Origin: Cordilura impudica
Taxonomy: Eukaryota; Arthropoda; Insecta; Diptera; Scathophagidae
Assembly: GCA_963682025.1 (NCBI GenBank)
Contig: OY821518.1
Span: 28,728,882 to 28,792,881, forward strand
Direction: 5' to 3'
Length of the DNA: 64,000 nt
Shown: in pieces, positions 47,963 to 59,118 of the stretch
Numbering within the stretch: position 1 is the first letter of the stretch
Layout: every line of letters begins with the position of its first letter
Translations under genes and position numbers: made by a program
Notes under the pieces: generated by a model
The model's input: the letters and a program-made list of their open reading frames with translations, nothing else
Database searches by the model: none
Told to the model about the DNA's origin: nothing

Positions 47963-47983
47963 TTGAGTGCTGGGCTCAGCTAG

Positions 47984-48420
47984 TTAATAGTAATACACTA
48001 GTCGGCATAATTATTTTAACATATGCAATTGTGATGTTTTCTTGTCCAGTTCGTTTGATTGCATGAACTAACGGTACACGGGTTGTTTTCAAAATAAAAT
48101 CCATATTTATAGTTATACGCGTGCCCAATATTTTGTCGTTTTCGCTGCATTCCCTTTCTGCTGATAAGAAAGCAAGCAGACAGCGAATTTTTTCGTGGCA
48201 AAGGTATTTTGACAAAATCTTTGTGGCAGTGTCCGCGCATGGCTTCGCAAGTGACAATCTAATAACTTTGGTACTGACATTTTACTGACATATTTTTATA
48301 ATATTCAAATAAAATATTGAATAAAAGTTATTGGAGACCATGGAAAAAAACAGCTGAGTTAAGCAGTGTTGCTAAGAGCTTCAATATTGGCAATGTTAAT
48401 TCTGGCGTCGTAGTAAAAGT
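47984..48420. other. GC-richer unassigned stretch with small open frames
   Basis: Two overlapping minus-strand open frames (about 93 and 74 codons) cover 47976-48257. The base composition is richer in GC than its surroundings. I recognise no domain. It may be part of the Tc1-like remnant downstream or a fragment of a host or transposon gene. Confidence 0.3.
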
Positions 48421-48550
48421 CATTGTATTAACGAACATAATGACATCAGAAACTTACCTAGATCAAGTGCTAAACGCAAAACAAAGCTAATTGAAGACCG
48501 AATCCTTCTGCGGGAATTTCACAAAAATATTCAACTAAAGCCTCAAAATT
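48420..48550 (+). pseudogene. Possible Tc1-like transposase N-terminal fragment
   Basis: Reads LPRSSAKRKTKLIEDRILLR, then EFHKNI, which resembles the linker between the two helix-turn-helix units of Tc1-like transposases (a basic RPRK-type hook, then D/R-rich helix). Only about 40 codons, no catalytic part. Tentative. Confidence 0.35.
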
Positions 48551-48605
48551 ACTTTCAATTATAACTTTTTAATTTTTTATGAAGGAATCTCTATTTAGTA
48601 TTTTT

Positions 48606-49384
48606 ATACCCTATACCACTATGTGGTTTGGGTATAATGACTTTGTGCTGCTGTTTGTAACAACCAAAAATATTTGACCTAGACCCATCTTTAATTATAC
48701 CGATCGAATCAGAATCACTTTCTGAGTTGATTTAACAATGTCCGTCCGTCCGTCCGTCCGTCTGTGTGTCCATGTAAACCTTGTAATCAAACTGCAGGTC
48801 GCAAATATGAATATATTTTCATGAAATTTGGTATATACGCTTCTATCGGCCATAGGATGAACGCCATTGAAATTGGTGAGAATCGGTCCATGTTCAGACC
48901 TAGCCCCCATACAAATTACCCCTATGAAATCGACATAAATTTTCATAAGATTCGAATTGTCATATAGATCTTACTCAAATTGGGTTTATATGCGTTCATT
49001 ACATCCATTAATGAGTAGTCCAAAAATGATCCCTTTGGCCCCATATAAAGCTGCTTCCCGATTTTCACTTAAATCTATTAAAAAACAAAAATATTGCACT
49101 GATTCTTCTCAAATTTTGTTTGTATATATTTTTGCAAAATACAAGAGACTTTACCAAACATGATCAGGATTGGTCCATTTTTGGACCTAGTCCCCATATA
49201 GATATAGCATCCGATATGAACTTTTTCATATCTGCAGCCAAAAAAATTAATAAAAATCCCACTCAAATTTGGTTTTTGCTTATTTTCTATGTCCAGTTAG
49301 TTGGGCCTAAGAGATAGGGTTTCTAAACGCATGGTATAGGGTATCGGATAGTCGGTCTAGACCGACTATAATTTTCTTACTTGT
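48606..49384 (+). mobile_element. HINE/DINE-like element, copy 17, short-form subfamily
   Basis: Full length, 5' ATACCCTATACCACTATGTG, four to five GTCC units near 48740-48758, 3' AGTCGGTCTAGACCGACT and CTTACTTGT. Very close to copy 12 and carries the short-form segment (CCCTTTGGCCCCATATAAAG). Confidence 0.93.
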
Positions 49385-49638
49385 TTTAGTTTATATTAGC
49401 ATATCTAAACAAAACAAAAAAAATAATTATATTTTATAAAGACAACCAAAAATTTAATACAAAAATGCATAATTTTGTTTTTGTCAAAATAATTATGCCG
49501 CTAGTGTGGATACATAGCCAACATTTTTGTAGTTTTTAATAAGGTTACGTTATGTTTTCAAAACTATTTCAAACCGATTTTGAATACAATAACAGGTGAC
49601 GACAAAAAATTATGTTTTTTTTAGAAAGTCTTCTTTTT

Positions 49639-49815
49639 ATACCCTCCACACCTCAGCGGTAGAGGGTGTAACGCATCGAAAAACTAATTTCCGACCCTAT
49701 AAAGTATATATTCTTGATCCTTATCGCAGCCCGAGTCGATATAGCGATGTCCGTCTGTCTGTTAAAATCACGCTCATTCACAAAAAAGCAAATTTCTGGG
49801 TAGGGTTACAACAAT
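49639..49815 (+). mobile_element. DINE-1/INE-1-like element fragment
   Basis: Matches, from memory, the start of the Drosophila INE-1/DINE-1 family: ATACCCTCCACACC with AGAGGGTGT as a subterminal hairpin, then GACCCTATAAAGTATATATT, CTTGATC, GAGTCGATATAGCGATGTCC and GTCTGTCTGTTAAAATCACG. The 3' part is missing. It shows that a true DINE-type element coexists with the HINE family, with the same part order. Confidence 0.8.
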
Positions 49816-50111
49816 ATTATTTGCCGTAATTCCCAGCAGGCTGGTATTGAAAATGGGCTAAATCGGGCATCACTGTGCTTAGATACGAGCAAAAATAAGT
49901 AGATATCTCTAAAAAACGTAAAACCCAGTGTGTTTGTTGTAATATTTTTGTTGTTGAACATAATAATTGTACAACAACATTCACAGTTCAAAAAAGCCAC
50001 AAAAGATGATGCAATCATACCAATAAACATAACTACCATGAGCTATGTTAGTAGTATTGCCACATATTTTTTTTTATCGTTATCACGTTATAATAAAAAA
50101 AAATCGCCAAT

Positions 50112-50317
50112 ATGAAAGAAAAAATGCAAACGAAAAATGGAAAATGGAAAATGGAAAATGAAAAATGGAAAATGAAAAATGGAAAATGAAAAATGAAAAA
50201 TGAAGTAAGGAAAATGAAAAATGGAGAATGGAAAATTAAAAAATGGAAAATGAAAAATGAAACGGCGAAAATGAAAAATGTTAAATGGAAAATAGAAAAT
50301 GAAAAATGGAGAACGAA

Positions 50318-50349
<32 letters not shown>

Positions 50350-50436
50350 GAAAAATGAAAAATGAAAAATGAAAAATGAAAAATGAAAATGAAATATGGA
50401 AAATGAAAAATGGAAAATAGAAAATAAAAATTGGAG

Positions 50437-50467
<31 letters not shown>

Positions 50468-50812
50468 GGGAAATGAAAAATGAAAACTGAAAAATAAAAA
50501 ATTGAAAATGAAAAATGATATCTGAAAATTGAAAAATGGAGAATGGAAAATGAAAAATTAAAAATGAAAAAAAGGAAAATAAACATGGAAAATGAAACAT
50601 GAAAAATGGAAAATAGAAAATGAAAAGTCGAGAATGGAAAATGGAAAATGAAAAACGGAAAATGAAAAATGGAAAATAGAAAATGAAAAATGGCGAATGG
50701 AAAATGAATATGAAAAATGAAATATGAAAAATGGATAATGGAAAATGTAAAGGGGAAAATGAAAAATGGAAAATAAGAATTGAAAAATGAAAAACTAAAA
50801 ATGATAATCGAA
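50112..50812. repeat. Minisatellite of GAAAAATG-type units
   Basis: About 700 bases of GAAAAATGGAAAATG variants, alternating 8-mers and 7-mers, almost all purine plus T. The long open frame on the minus strand (244 codons of F/S/I/H) is a by-product of the unit, not a gene. It ends where HINE copy 18 begins. Confidence 0.95.
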
Positions 50813-50818
50813 AAATTA

Positions 50819-51574
50819 ACAAGTAAGAAAATTATAGTCGGTCTCGACCGACCCTATACCATGCGTTTAGAGACCCTATCTCTTAGGCCGAACTAACTGG
50901 ACATAGAAAATAAGATAAACCAAATTTGAGTTTTATTAATTTTTTTGGCTGCAGATATGAAAAAGTTCATATCGGATTCTATATCTATATGGGGACTTGG
51001 CCCAAAAATGGACCGATCCTGACCATGTTTGGTAAAGTCTCTTGTATTTTGCAAGAATATATACAAACAAAATTTGAAAAGAATCCGTGCAATATTTTTG
51101 TTTTTTTGATAGATTTAAGTGAAGATCGGGAAGCAGCTCTATATGGGGCCTATGACTAAGAGTTGTCCGATAGGCATTATTTTTGGACTACTAATTAATA
51201 GATACAATAAACACATACAAACCCAATTTGACTACGATTTATATGATAATTTGGATCTTATGGCAATTTATGTTGATTTCATAGGGGTCATTTGTATGGG
51301 GGCTAGGTCTGAACATGGACCGATTCTCACCAAGTTTGGCTTATACGCAAAACTTCATCAAAATATATTCATATTTGCGACGTACAGTTTGATTACAAGC
51401 TTTACATGGACAGACAGACGGACGGACGGACGGACATCGTTAAATCGAATCAGATAGTGATTCTGATTCGATCGGTATAATAAAAGATGGGTCTAGGTCA
51501 AATATTTTTGGTAGTTACAAACAGCAGCACAAAGTCATTATACCCAAACCACATAGTAGTATAGGGTATAAAAA
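50819..51574 (-). mobile_element. HINE/DINE-like element, copy 18
   Basis: ACAAGTAAGAAAATTATAGT to CCACATAGTAGTATAGGGTA, GGAC tract at 51415-51435, a deletion after ACCAAGTTTGGC. Lies directly against the minisatellite. Confidence 0.9.
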
Positions 51575-51583
51575 TGAAGAACA

Positions 51584-52379
51584 ACAAGTAAGAAAATTAT
51601 AGTCGGTCTAGACCGACTATACGATACCCTATACCATGCGTTTAGAGACCCTATCTCTCAGGCCCAACTAACTGGATATAGAAAATAAGCATAAACCAAA
51701 TTTGAGTGGGATTTTTATTACTTTTTTCGGCTGCAGATATGAAAAAGTTCATATCGGATGCTATATCTATATGGGGACTAGGTCCAAAAATGGACCAATC
51801 CTGATCATGTTTGGTAAAGTCTCTTGTATTTTGCAAAAATATATACAAACAAAATTTGAGAAGAATCAGTGCAATATTTTTGTTTTTTGATAAGTTTAAG
51901 TGAAGGTCGGGAATCAGCTCTATATGGGGCCTATGACTAAGAGTTGTCCAATAGGGATCATTTCTGGACTACTGATTAATGGATGTAATATATACATACA
52001 AACCCAATTTGACTAAGATTTGTATGATAATTTGGATCTTATGGCAATTTATGTTAAATTCATAGGGGTCATTTGTATGGGGGCTAGGTCTGAACATGGA
52101 CCGATTCTCACCAATTTCAATAGCGTTCATCCCATGGCCGATAAAAGATCAAATACCAAATTTCGTCAAAATATATTCATATTTGCGACCTGCAGTTTGA
52201 TTACAAGCTTTACATGGACACACAGACGGACGGACGGACGGACATCGTTAAATCGAATCAGAAAGTGATTCTGATTTGATCGGTATAATTAAAGATGGGT
52301 GTAGGTCTAATATTTTTGGTTGTTACAAACAGCAGCACAAAGTCATTATACCCAAACCACATAGTGGTATGGGGTATAA
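51584..52379 (-). mobile_element. HINE/DINE-like element, copy 19
   Basis: Near full length, same orientation as copy 18 and about 10 bases behind it, with palindrome AGTCGGTCTAGACCGACT at 51602 and ACCACATAGTGGTATGGGGT at the end. Together they form a head-to-tail pair. Confidence 0.92.
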
Positions 52380-52839
52380 TAAGAATTCAAAATGAAAAAT
52401 CAAAAATTAAATTTTTTTTTTTAATTATCATGAATTATCCCAAACCTTTCCTATAGGGACCAAACTTTGATTGTTATAATGCTGGCTGCGTTTTATAATG
52501 AATTTCATTAGGGGTTTTCTACTCTTGTAAAAGAAAAATAAAGCCATTTTTCAAATAGTAATGAATTCTTTCTAAGGAAGACACGATCATTGTTTTTTAT
52601 AACAAGGAATTATAATGGAAACAGGCCAATAAGCTTCACTAAAAGTCGATTTAAAAATGTCATTTGTGTAAAATCGTTTGAGGCTTTTCTGAGCGGGAAA
52701 TATCTTTCATCATCGAAACTCCCATAATTTGCAATAAATTCAATGGTGTATTTTGGCGATCTGATCTGGCGATACCATTGAAGGTATTGAAATTTGACAC
52801 AGAGTACAGCCACCTGAAAAAATATTTGCCTAAATCGGT
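52380..52839. other. Non-coding stretch
   Basis: No gene or repeat recognised. Confidence 0.3.
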
Positions 52840-53170
52840 AAACCCTCGAAGTTTATTTACAAGTTTATATCGGTCATGTCGCTGATATAAGCAACTAAAT
52901 TAGCAGCCCATTTTGTCCGACCATTTATGGACCCCATTTAAAGCTGCAGCCCGGTTTTCATTTAAATTCATCAATAGATAAAAAATTATAAATTTTGCAC
53001 AGATTTATTTTATACATATTTTTGAGAAATATAAGCGACTTTACTAAATATGAATATGACCAGTTAATTCTTCGATCTAATCACCTTATTAAAATAACAT
53101 TCGATATAATTTTTTTTACATCTGCCATTCGAATTTTGTTTATGTTTATTTTTTATATTGCAATTATAAC
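52840..53170 (+). mobile_element. Old HINE/DINE-like fragment, copy 20
   Basis: Diverged central and 3' part: CATTTTGTCCGACCATTTAT, CCCATTTAAAGCTGC, GACTTTACTAAATATG. Both ends lost. The oldest copy recognised. Confidence 0.6.
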
Positions 53171-53478
53171 TTACCAACTAAGAAGAGCCTTGCTCGAAAA
53201 TCTCTGTTATCTCTCATTATCTTATGTGAAAAATTAAAAAGTACAGAAAAGCGGCCGATGGTTAGTTTAGTTTTTACCAACTTACACTAAGAGATTTTTT
53301 ACCCTTCAAACCATTTAAAGTAAACACTGAGGAATAGGTATAAAGAAAAAAATCTTATATTCACTAAATCGAATTTGAAGTATAAACAATTTTTTTCTTT
53401 ATCAAATAAGTTCACTTTAATTTGAAGCAGCTTTGCAATATTTTTTTTTTAGAAACTACTTAAAGCATTAATATCCAA

Positions 53479-53849
53479 CTAGCATATTCCAGCCCTCGAA
53501 ATTCGAGTGCAAATTCTAGGAAATTTTATTTTTTCATTAAATAAATAATAAATAACGATCCTAAAGGCCAATTCACAAATCAACACAAAAAACAAACTTA
53601 TTTTTATTACAAACACATTAACAAATTTAATAAATACACACATAGCATTTTTTAATATTATGTATCTATTAGTAGCAACTTTAAATGTTATTTACTCAAA
53701 ATAAAGGAAAAAATTTAGTAAATCTGTAAATCTGCAACTTGGCTAAAAAGAAATACCTTTCAAATAATATATGTTTGGTCAAAATCGGGATAAAACGGTG
53801 GAACAAAACATCGGTCACAAGAAATCGCTTAGCCTATTAATATTATAGA
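53479..53849 (-). mobile_element. Non-autonomous Helitron-like element, copy H5
   Basis: Minus-oriented: CTAGCATATTCCAGCCCTCG with CGAAATTCGAG hairpin on the left, AGCCTATTAATATTATAGA on the right, flanked by A and T. Full length, 371 bp. Confidence 0.9.
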
Positions 53850-54281
53850 TTAAACTAATTTTTTGAAAGTAAGTTCAAAGATAGTTCATTTTGCTCTAAA
53901 AACTCTTAATGTATAAAAAATTAAGGGTATTCTTACAATAATGTAAAATTTTAAATACTTAAAAATTATTAAAAATTTTATATAGAACTTTTCAGTTAAT
54001 ATTATTATGTGACTGCCCTTAATACATTATTGTTATTCGTTTGTTTTCTTGTTATCATCACCCACAGTAACGCAAATCTGCATAAGAATATTTCAAAATA
54101 ATTGTAGGGAAATTTTGCAAAAAACTTTATATCTGATTTCGTATTATTTCTTTTGATACAAATATCCGATATATATTAATGAATAAACAAACCACCGAAT
54201 GGTTGGATGGCTTATTTGCGTTACTAATTTGATTCAAACAATTAATTTTAATCCAAACAGTAACTCTCTGCAATTCCGCAG
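53850..54281. other. Intron sequence leading to the dac exon
   Basis: Single-copy stretch, ends in the 3' splice site CTCTCTGCAATTCCGCAG. Confidence 0.5.
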
Positions 54282-54418
54282 TTCCAGGCCGGGTAGACCG
54301 CCAAAGCGTGGACCAGTTGGTTTATCTTTGCCACCCTCTCATCTGAGCCAGCATCCACAATTGAAAAAGCATCGTTTAGATAATGGTGATTATCCCTATG
54401 AAAATGGTCATATAAGTG
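54282..54418 (+). CDS. dac: Internal exon of dachshund (Ski/Sno-related nuclear factor)
   Basis: A 137-base exon framed by CAATTCCGCAG and GTG-GTAAGTAT. It enters at phase 2 and, in frame, gives SRPGRPPKRGPVGLSLPPSH, then LSQHPQLKKHRL, then DNGDYPYENGHIS. The SSRPGRPPKR motif directly follows the Dachshund/SKI-homology domain in DACH proteins, nuclear cofactors that act with Eyes absent and Sine oculis in eye and leg development. Seen: the splice sites, the frame, and codon use and GC content unlike the repeats around it. Known: the motif's place in the DACH family. Inferred: orthology to fly dac. The exon has the only clearly selected coding sequence in the window. Confidence 0.8.
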
Positions 54419-55530
54419 GTAAGTATAAAATAAACTGAAAAGCAAAAAAAAAAAAAAAAAATAAAAAAAATCAATTTCAAAAATTTTATTAATAACTATT
54501 TATATCATTTCAATATATACAAATTCTTGCAATATCACTTAAAATTTAACGCCTCTTTTAAAGAAAACATAAATTTAAAAAAAGAAGCCGCTTAAACCTC
54601 TTTTTGCAAGATCATTCAAACGAAACAAAAAAAGAAAAAAAGATCACAAAACACCAGTTTCAAATCAACCGACAAAATAGCCACAATGACTTGACACTTT
54701 TTGGCCCAACATCATATTGAGTTCTTTAGAAGTCTAAATAACATACGTATTTTTTTTTTTATAAATTATAATCTTGTAATTTGTTAGTTAAATGTAGGGA
54801 AATAAAACAAAAACAATATAAATGAATGGAATTTCAACAAATCATTGAATACATTAGTGTTAAAAGATCAAAAAGAATTAACTACGAAATATAAAAAAAA
54901 CTGATCAAAAATAATGATTTGTATTCAATAAAAGTGGGCGTGGTTAAATTGTCAAAAAAAAAAATTGAATATTACAAATCCTAAAAAAAAAACCCATTAA
55001 ACTGTTCTTTGTCTGCTCTTCATTTGTACGAATGTTGTAAAAATCTTAAATAGTAAAAAATAGGTATTAATATTGTTAGGTGATTTTTAACCTATAGATA
55101 GATAAAACAAGATAAAAATTAAAGTCGGTCTATGCTGATTCAAAAATATACCCTATACTAATAATTTTGGGATGGAAAAAAGTTTAGTAATAAAAAATCA
55201 TCTTTATATGCGGAGATGAATATCTTGGTATTTGCGAACACTTAACCAATTTTAAGAATTTAAATGAATATTTTAAATTTTTCTATTTAAAAAAAAAAAA
55301 AAAAAAAAACAAGCAAGAGTGTTAAATTATTACAACCAATCTTTGGTACGTCTACCACCTTAAAACTGTTGCTGATATTAAAACTTTATATTCGTATACC
55401 AATTCTATAGAAATAATTACATTCTATCTGAAAAATTTAGTTATTTTTATCTTACTAGATTGGAAAAACTATAAGAATCCTAAGTTCTTCATACAACACC
55501 AATGAAATTCATTACTAAACGCAGCCACTT
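54419..55530. other. Intron downstream of the dac exon
   Basis: AT-rich with A-runs. A small minus-oriented HINE 3'-end fragment is seen at about 55107-55165 (AAAGTCGGTCTATGCTG, then ATACCCTATACTA). No gene. Confidence 0.45.
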
Positions 55531-55534
55531 ATAA

Positions 55535-55905
55535 TACCTTTTTTTAAAGAAAGGGTACTTTATTAAAAAAAGAGCACTTTTTTTGTGATAAAGTTACTTT
55601 CGTAAAACTGGGAACTTTTTAAAAAGTAGTTTCAACAAAAGCAACTTTTTAACAAAAGGTTCTTATTAAAAAAATTTTACTTTTTTAAAAAAGGAAAATA
55701 TTGCAAAATAGAGAAGTTTTTTAAAAAGGGGTACTTTTTTATTAAAGAAATTAAAATTAAAAAAAAAAATTCCTTTTTTTGAAGAAGGGTAGGTACTTTT
55801 GTTAAAAGATGATATTTTTTATAACAAGAGTGCACTTAAAAAAAAATTTACTGTATATACTAAATGTAGTTAAGAAAGGAAAAAGTTTTTAAAAAAGGTA
55901 CTTTG
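55535..55905. repeat. Degenerate satellite of the 17-bp unit, opposite orientation
   Basis: Units such as AAAGGGTACTTTATTAAAAA are the reverse complement of the AAGTACCTTTTCTTAA family at 28-32 kb. Shows the satellite unit is dispersed and not confined to one array. Confidence 0.7.
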
Positions 55906-55994
55906 TAGGAATTATATATAAACCCTATACTACGGTGACAGCGGTTTGTACGATAAAAAATTTTGGTCGATTTTTGAGGTATGCTGGTAGTATT

Positions 55995-56430
55995 ACACTG
56001 TGGAACAAATTCAGGTTAGCAAAACTTAGGTCGATTCTGAGATTCTGAGGCATGAAAATAGAGGCTAAATTAGAAGACCCGTATCGCGGCGTTTGTTTAT
56101 GTTAGTTCGAATTCTTTTTTTAATCGACCTTCGAACTTTGCAGTCAAATGCAGATTTTCAGCATATTGTTTATATGGTTTTTTGGCTATAACTCGTCGAC
56201 TAATTGATATTTTTTCAATCTGTAGAAGCCAAATTATTGCTAGAGACCTGTGCAACAATTAAATTTTTTAAAAAAAATTTCTTTAGAAAATTTTTGTGGT
56301 GCTTAGTTGGAAAAATAATTTTTTTTTCATGCTTTTTGAAAATATTTTCCACAAAACTAAGTTTTTTTTGCTTTCTGTTTGATCTATAATATGCTTCTCA
56401 GTTTCATCAATAAATTTCATTTGAAAAGAA
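55995..56430. repeat. Left terminal inverted repeat of the 4.75-kb element
   Basis: Matches 60299-60742 in inverted orientation with scattered substitutions and small indels in A/T runs. The match ends at TTTCATTTGAAAAGAA. Confidence 0.9.
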
Positions 56431-56563
56431 TACAATCATAACACAAAGCTTGCGTTTTCCAGCTTAACATTAATTTACTTCTCATTTTTTATGTACCAAT
56501 TTTGTTCAGTGTTGGTTTTGAAGAAACATTGAAAAAGAAATTATAAAAATATGGAAAAAAATT

Positions 56564-57345
56564 AATTTAATGATTGATTTTGAAATTGTTCAGGCTCAAG
56601 ATCAAATGTTTTCACTTTAAATAAAGCATAAAACATTGGCACATCTGTTTCAAAAATTTATCTATATTCCGCATAACAGGTTATACAGCTGTTTCGGGAA
56701 GAGTCACCAACTCTCATCAATAACCAAAATCAGTAGATAGTTGTTTGGTAAAAAGTTAAATTCATATATATATTTGCTGAAAACAACCAAATGAGAATTC
56801 AAGCAAAAGTTATACTATTTAAGCCTCTTCCAATATAACAAACTAAATCATTAAATTGATAAAGATCGAAAATAAGATTTTTTATTTTTATAAAAATTAA
56901 TAAAATTAAAAATACAGAGGGCACGCCGTTAACGCTAAATGTAAGTTTAGCAAAAACAAATTGTTTTTCTTGTTATTTCAAGACAAAAACAAACATGTAT
57001 ATTGTAGTATGCAATGTGTACTCGTATACAATCATTTTTGTTTCAAAGTTGTTCTATTTTTAGTTTGTTATATTTGAAGAGGCTTAAATAGTATAACTTT
57101 TGCTTGAATTCTCATTTGGTTGTTTTCAGCAAATATATATGAATTTAACTTTTTACCAAACAAACTATCTACTGCTTTTGGTTACTGGTGAGGGTTGGTG
57201 ACTCTTCCCGAAACAGCTGTATAACCTCTCATGCAGAATATACATAGATCAATTTTTGAAACAAATGTGCTAATGCTTTTGCTTTATTTAAAGTAAAAAC
57301 ATATGATCTTGAGTCTGAACAATTTCAAACTCAATCATTAAATTG
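56564..57345. repeat. Foldback repeat inside the 4.75-kb element
   Basis: Arms of about 285 bases, 56564-56847 and 57058-57345, are inverted copies (landmarks ACAGCTGTTTCGGGAAGAGT, CAACCAAATGAGAATTCAAG, AAGCCTCTTC). They are separated by about 210 bases. A direct repeat of about 60 bases (TCATTAAATTGATAAAGATC) follows each arm on its right side. It is either a nested foldback transposon or a rearranged part of the host element. Confidence 0.85.
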
Positions 57346-57415
57346 ATAAAGATCGAAAATAAGATTTTTATTTTTATAAAAAATAATAAAATGAAAAAAA
57401 TTAATTTCTGAAATG

Positions 57416-57691
57416 TTAGTTATCAAAAGTTTTAAGTAAAAAAATTAAATAAATTAAATTAATGATTTGGTTGCCGTTTAGCAGGCGGCTGTGGATCAAC
57501 ATCACTGCTCTCTCTAATATCTTGGTCATCGTCATTATCATCAGAAAGGTCTTTGTCTTCCCTTGTTCCTCTTTTTCCTCTTCTTCAAAGGTGTTTTTAT
57601 ACCACCAAAAAATTTCAGCGAGTATTGCATCTGGAGATTTCTTTCCTGAAGAGATTTCTTTCCTGAAACGAAAATAGTTTTCAATGTGCAC
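57416..57691 (-). pseudogene. Acidic open frame within the 4.75-kb element
   Basis: Minus-strand frame ENYFRFRKEISSGKKSPDAI, then LAEIFWWYKNTFEEEEKEEQ, preceded by TTTTCGTTTCAG, a plausible 3' splice site. Near 57560 the useful reading moves to another frame, giving DLSDDNDDDQDIRESSDVDP and ending PAKRQPNH-stop. An acidic then basic tail would suit the C-terminus of a nuclear protein. It could be a last exon of the element's gene, but no homology is recognised, and the intervening region is filled by later insertions. Confidence 0.35.
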
Positions 57692-57914
57692 TCTGACAAA
57701 GATATTAGAAACATCTAGGAATTCTAGATTTTTATTTTACTTTATTATTGATATGATGTGTACAATAGGGATCTAACTTGTTATGGGGAATATTGTACTG
57801 ATAATAATATCTGATATCTTAGGTCTGTTTGAAACAAACCCCGATTTCTAAAACCTTCCAAGATTTTTTAAAATTTTTTTTTTAAACAGTTTTAAAACAA
57901 CATAATAATATTAA

Positions 57915-58277
57915 CTAGCAGAATCCAACCCTCAAAATTCGAGTACAATTTCTAGGCAACTTTTTTTTTTTTTTAACTTAGCCAATTCACAAACCAAACT
58001 TTTTTTTTGTTTGTTATTATTGTGAATGAAGATAACAAACTCATCAACAAATTTAATAAACACACACATAGTTACCATTGTATAATTTTATGTATGTGTT
58101 AGTAGCAACTTTAGATGTAATTTACTCAAAATAAAGGACAAAATTTAAAAATCTGTAAATCTGGAAAACAGCTAAAAAAAATACCTTTCAAATAATATAC
58201 GCCTGGTCAAAATCGGGATAAAACTGTATAACAAAACATCGGTCACAAGAAATCGCCTAGCCTATTAATATTATAGA
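57915..58277 (-). mobile_element. Non-autonomous Helitron-like element, copy H6
   Basis: Minus-oriented: CTAGCAGAATCCAACCCTCA on the left with a decayed hairpin, AGCCTATTAATATTATAGA on the right, A/T flanks. Inserted in the 4.75-kb element, hence younger than it. Confidence 0.9.
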
Positions 58278-58789
58278 TAAAAGAAAAGTATAAACTAGGT
58301 GTTACCAGAAATGTTTTAAGTTTAGTGTTCGCTTTGATTTCAATAGCGGAAAATAAACTTGCACTATTTTCACAGCTCGTTCTGATGTTGCGCTGCTGTC
58401 TAATACTTGCAGACAGTTCTTGTAAGCAGCGGCGTAAAATACATTCATGAGCCTTCTTAAGTGGTGTAAGAGAGTTTTTAAATGATTAAAAGTAATTTGC
58501 ACGAAACAATGATCCGACAGTCATGATTTAGAATGGACCACATTTGAACTTAGAGATATGGAAAAGTTTTCCCGATAATTTGGAAGAAGAATAAATGTCA
58601 AGATGCCAAATATTGCTCTAGAGTTCCATCTGGTGCTAATGATTTAAGGTTAATGAATGGAAACGTACAATTTTCATTATAATATCTGAATGCTTTACCG
58701 AGCCCGAACAAAAATTGCATATTATCACGCTATTTAACGTTTTTTTTTCGATCGCGAGTGGATAATGTTTTAATTTTTAGATGTACGCG
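58278..58789. other. Interior of the 4.75-kb element, unassigned
   Basis: A 66-codon minus-strand frame (58302-58502) has no recognisable domain. Otherwise nothing seen. Confidence 0.3.
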
Positions 58790-59036
58790 TTAAATAACAT
58801 GTTCTGTTTTTTAGCACTACACGTGCAAGAAAACGAACTTAAAATAAAGCTACACTCGAATCTGTGTGGTTTGTGTATATTCGAAACAAAAAAAAATATT
58901 AAAACGAAACACAGTCATGATGTGTTCGGCACCGTACAAAATTTAGAAACACATAATTGATATGAAAACAAAAATATGTGTTGCCTGCTTCAGAACAGAA
59001 CATTGTGTGTTTCATGTGTGTATTTTCTGAGCCTTG
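58790..59036 (-). mobile_element. Single arm of the hAT-type foldback family
   Basis: Homologous to one arm of 43892-44591: ACATGTTCTGTTTTTTAGCA, AACACAGTCATG, TTGATATGAAAACAAAAATA, with the outer tip TATTTTCTGAGCCTTG at 59036. The other half is missing. It lies just downstream of the element's gene. Confidence 0.8.
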
Positions 59037-59118
59037 ATTTTCATTATAAAGAGCTGTACGCAGCTTGTTATGGAATCTTAACAGAAAATTTTCATATATT
59101 TCTTACAGAAATATATAG

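Larger units (their letters stand above)
46653..47983 (+). mobile_element. Helitron-like element of a second subfamily, with a MITE and a HINE inserted
   Basis: 5' part TTATAATATTAATAGGCAAG, ATTTGAAAGGTATTTTT and CATCATCTGG; 3' part GAGTGCTGGGCTCAGCTAG followed by T. The end is alignable to the GAGGGCTGGAATCTGCTAG of the main Helitron family. Between them lie a complete MITE (47011-47267) and a HINE (47279-47962). Removing both leaves about 390 bp, the usual length. The first base is T where TC is expected, so the exact start is uncertain. Confidence 0.7.

Noticed and set aside
50088..50822. 244-codon minus-strand open frame of F/S/I/H residues
   Set aside because: It is the read-through of the GAAAAATG minisatellite; composition follows the repeat unit and no domain exists.
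54248..54445. Minus-strand 65-codon frame over the dac exon
   Set aside because: Antisense to the exon, which has proper splice sites and the DACH motif on the plus strand.
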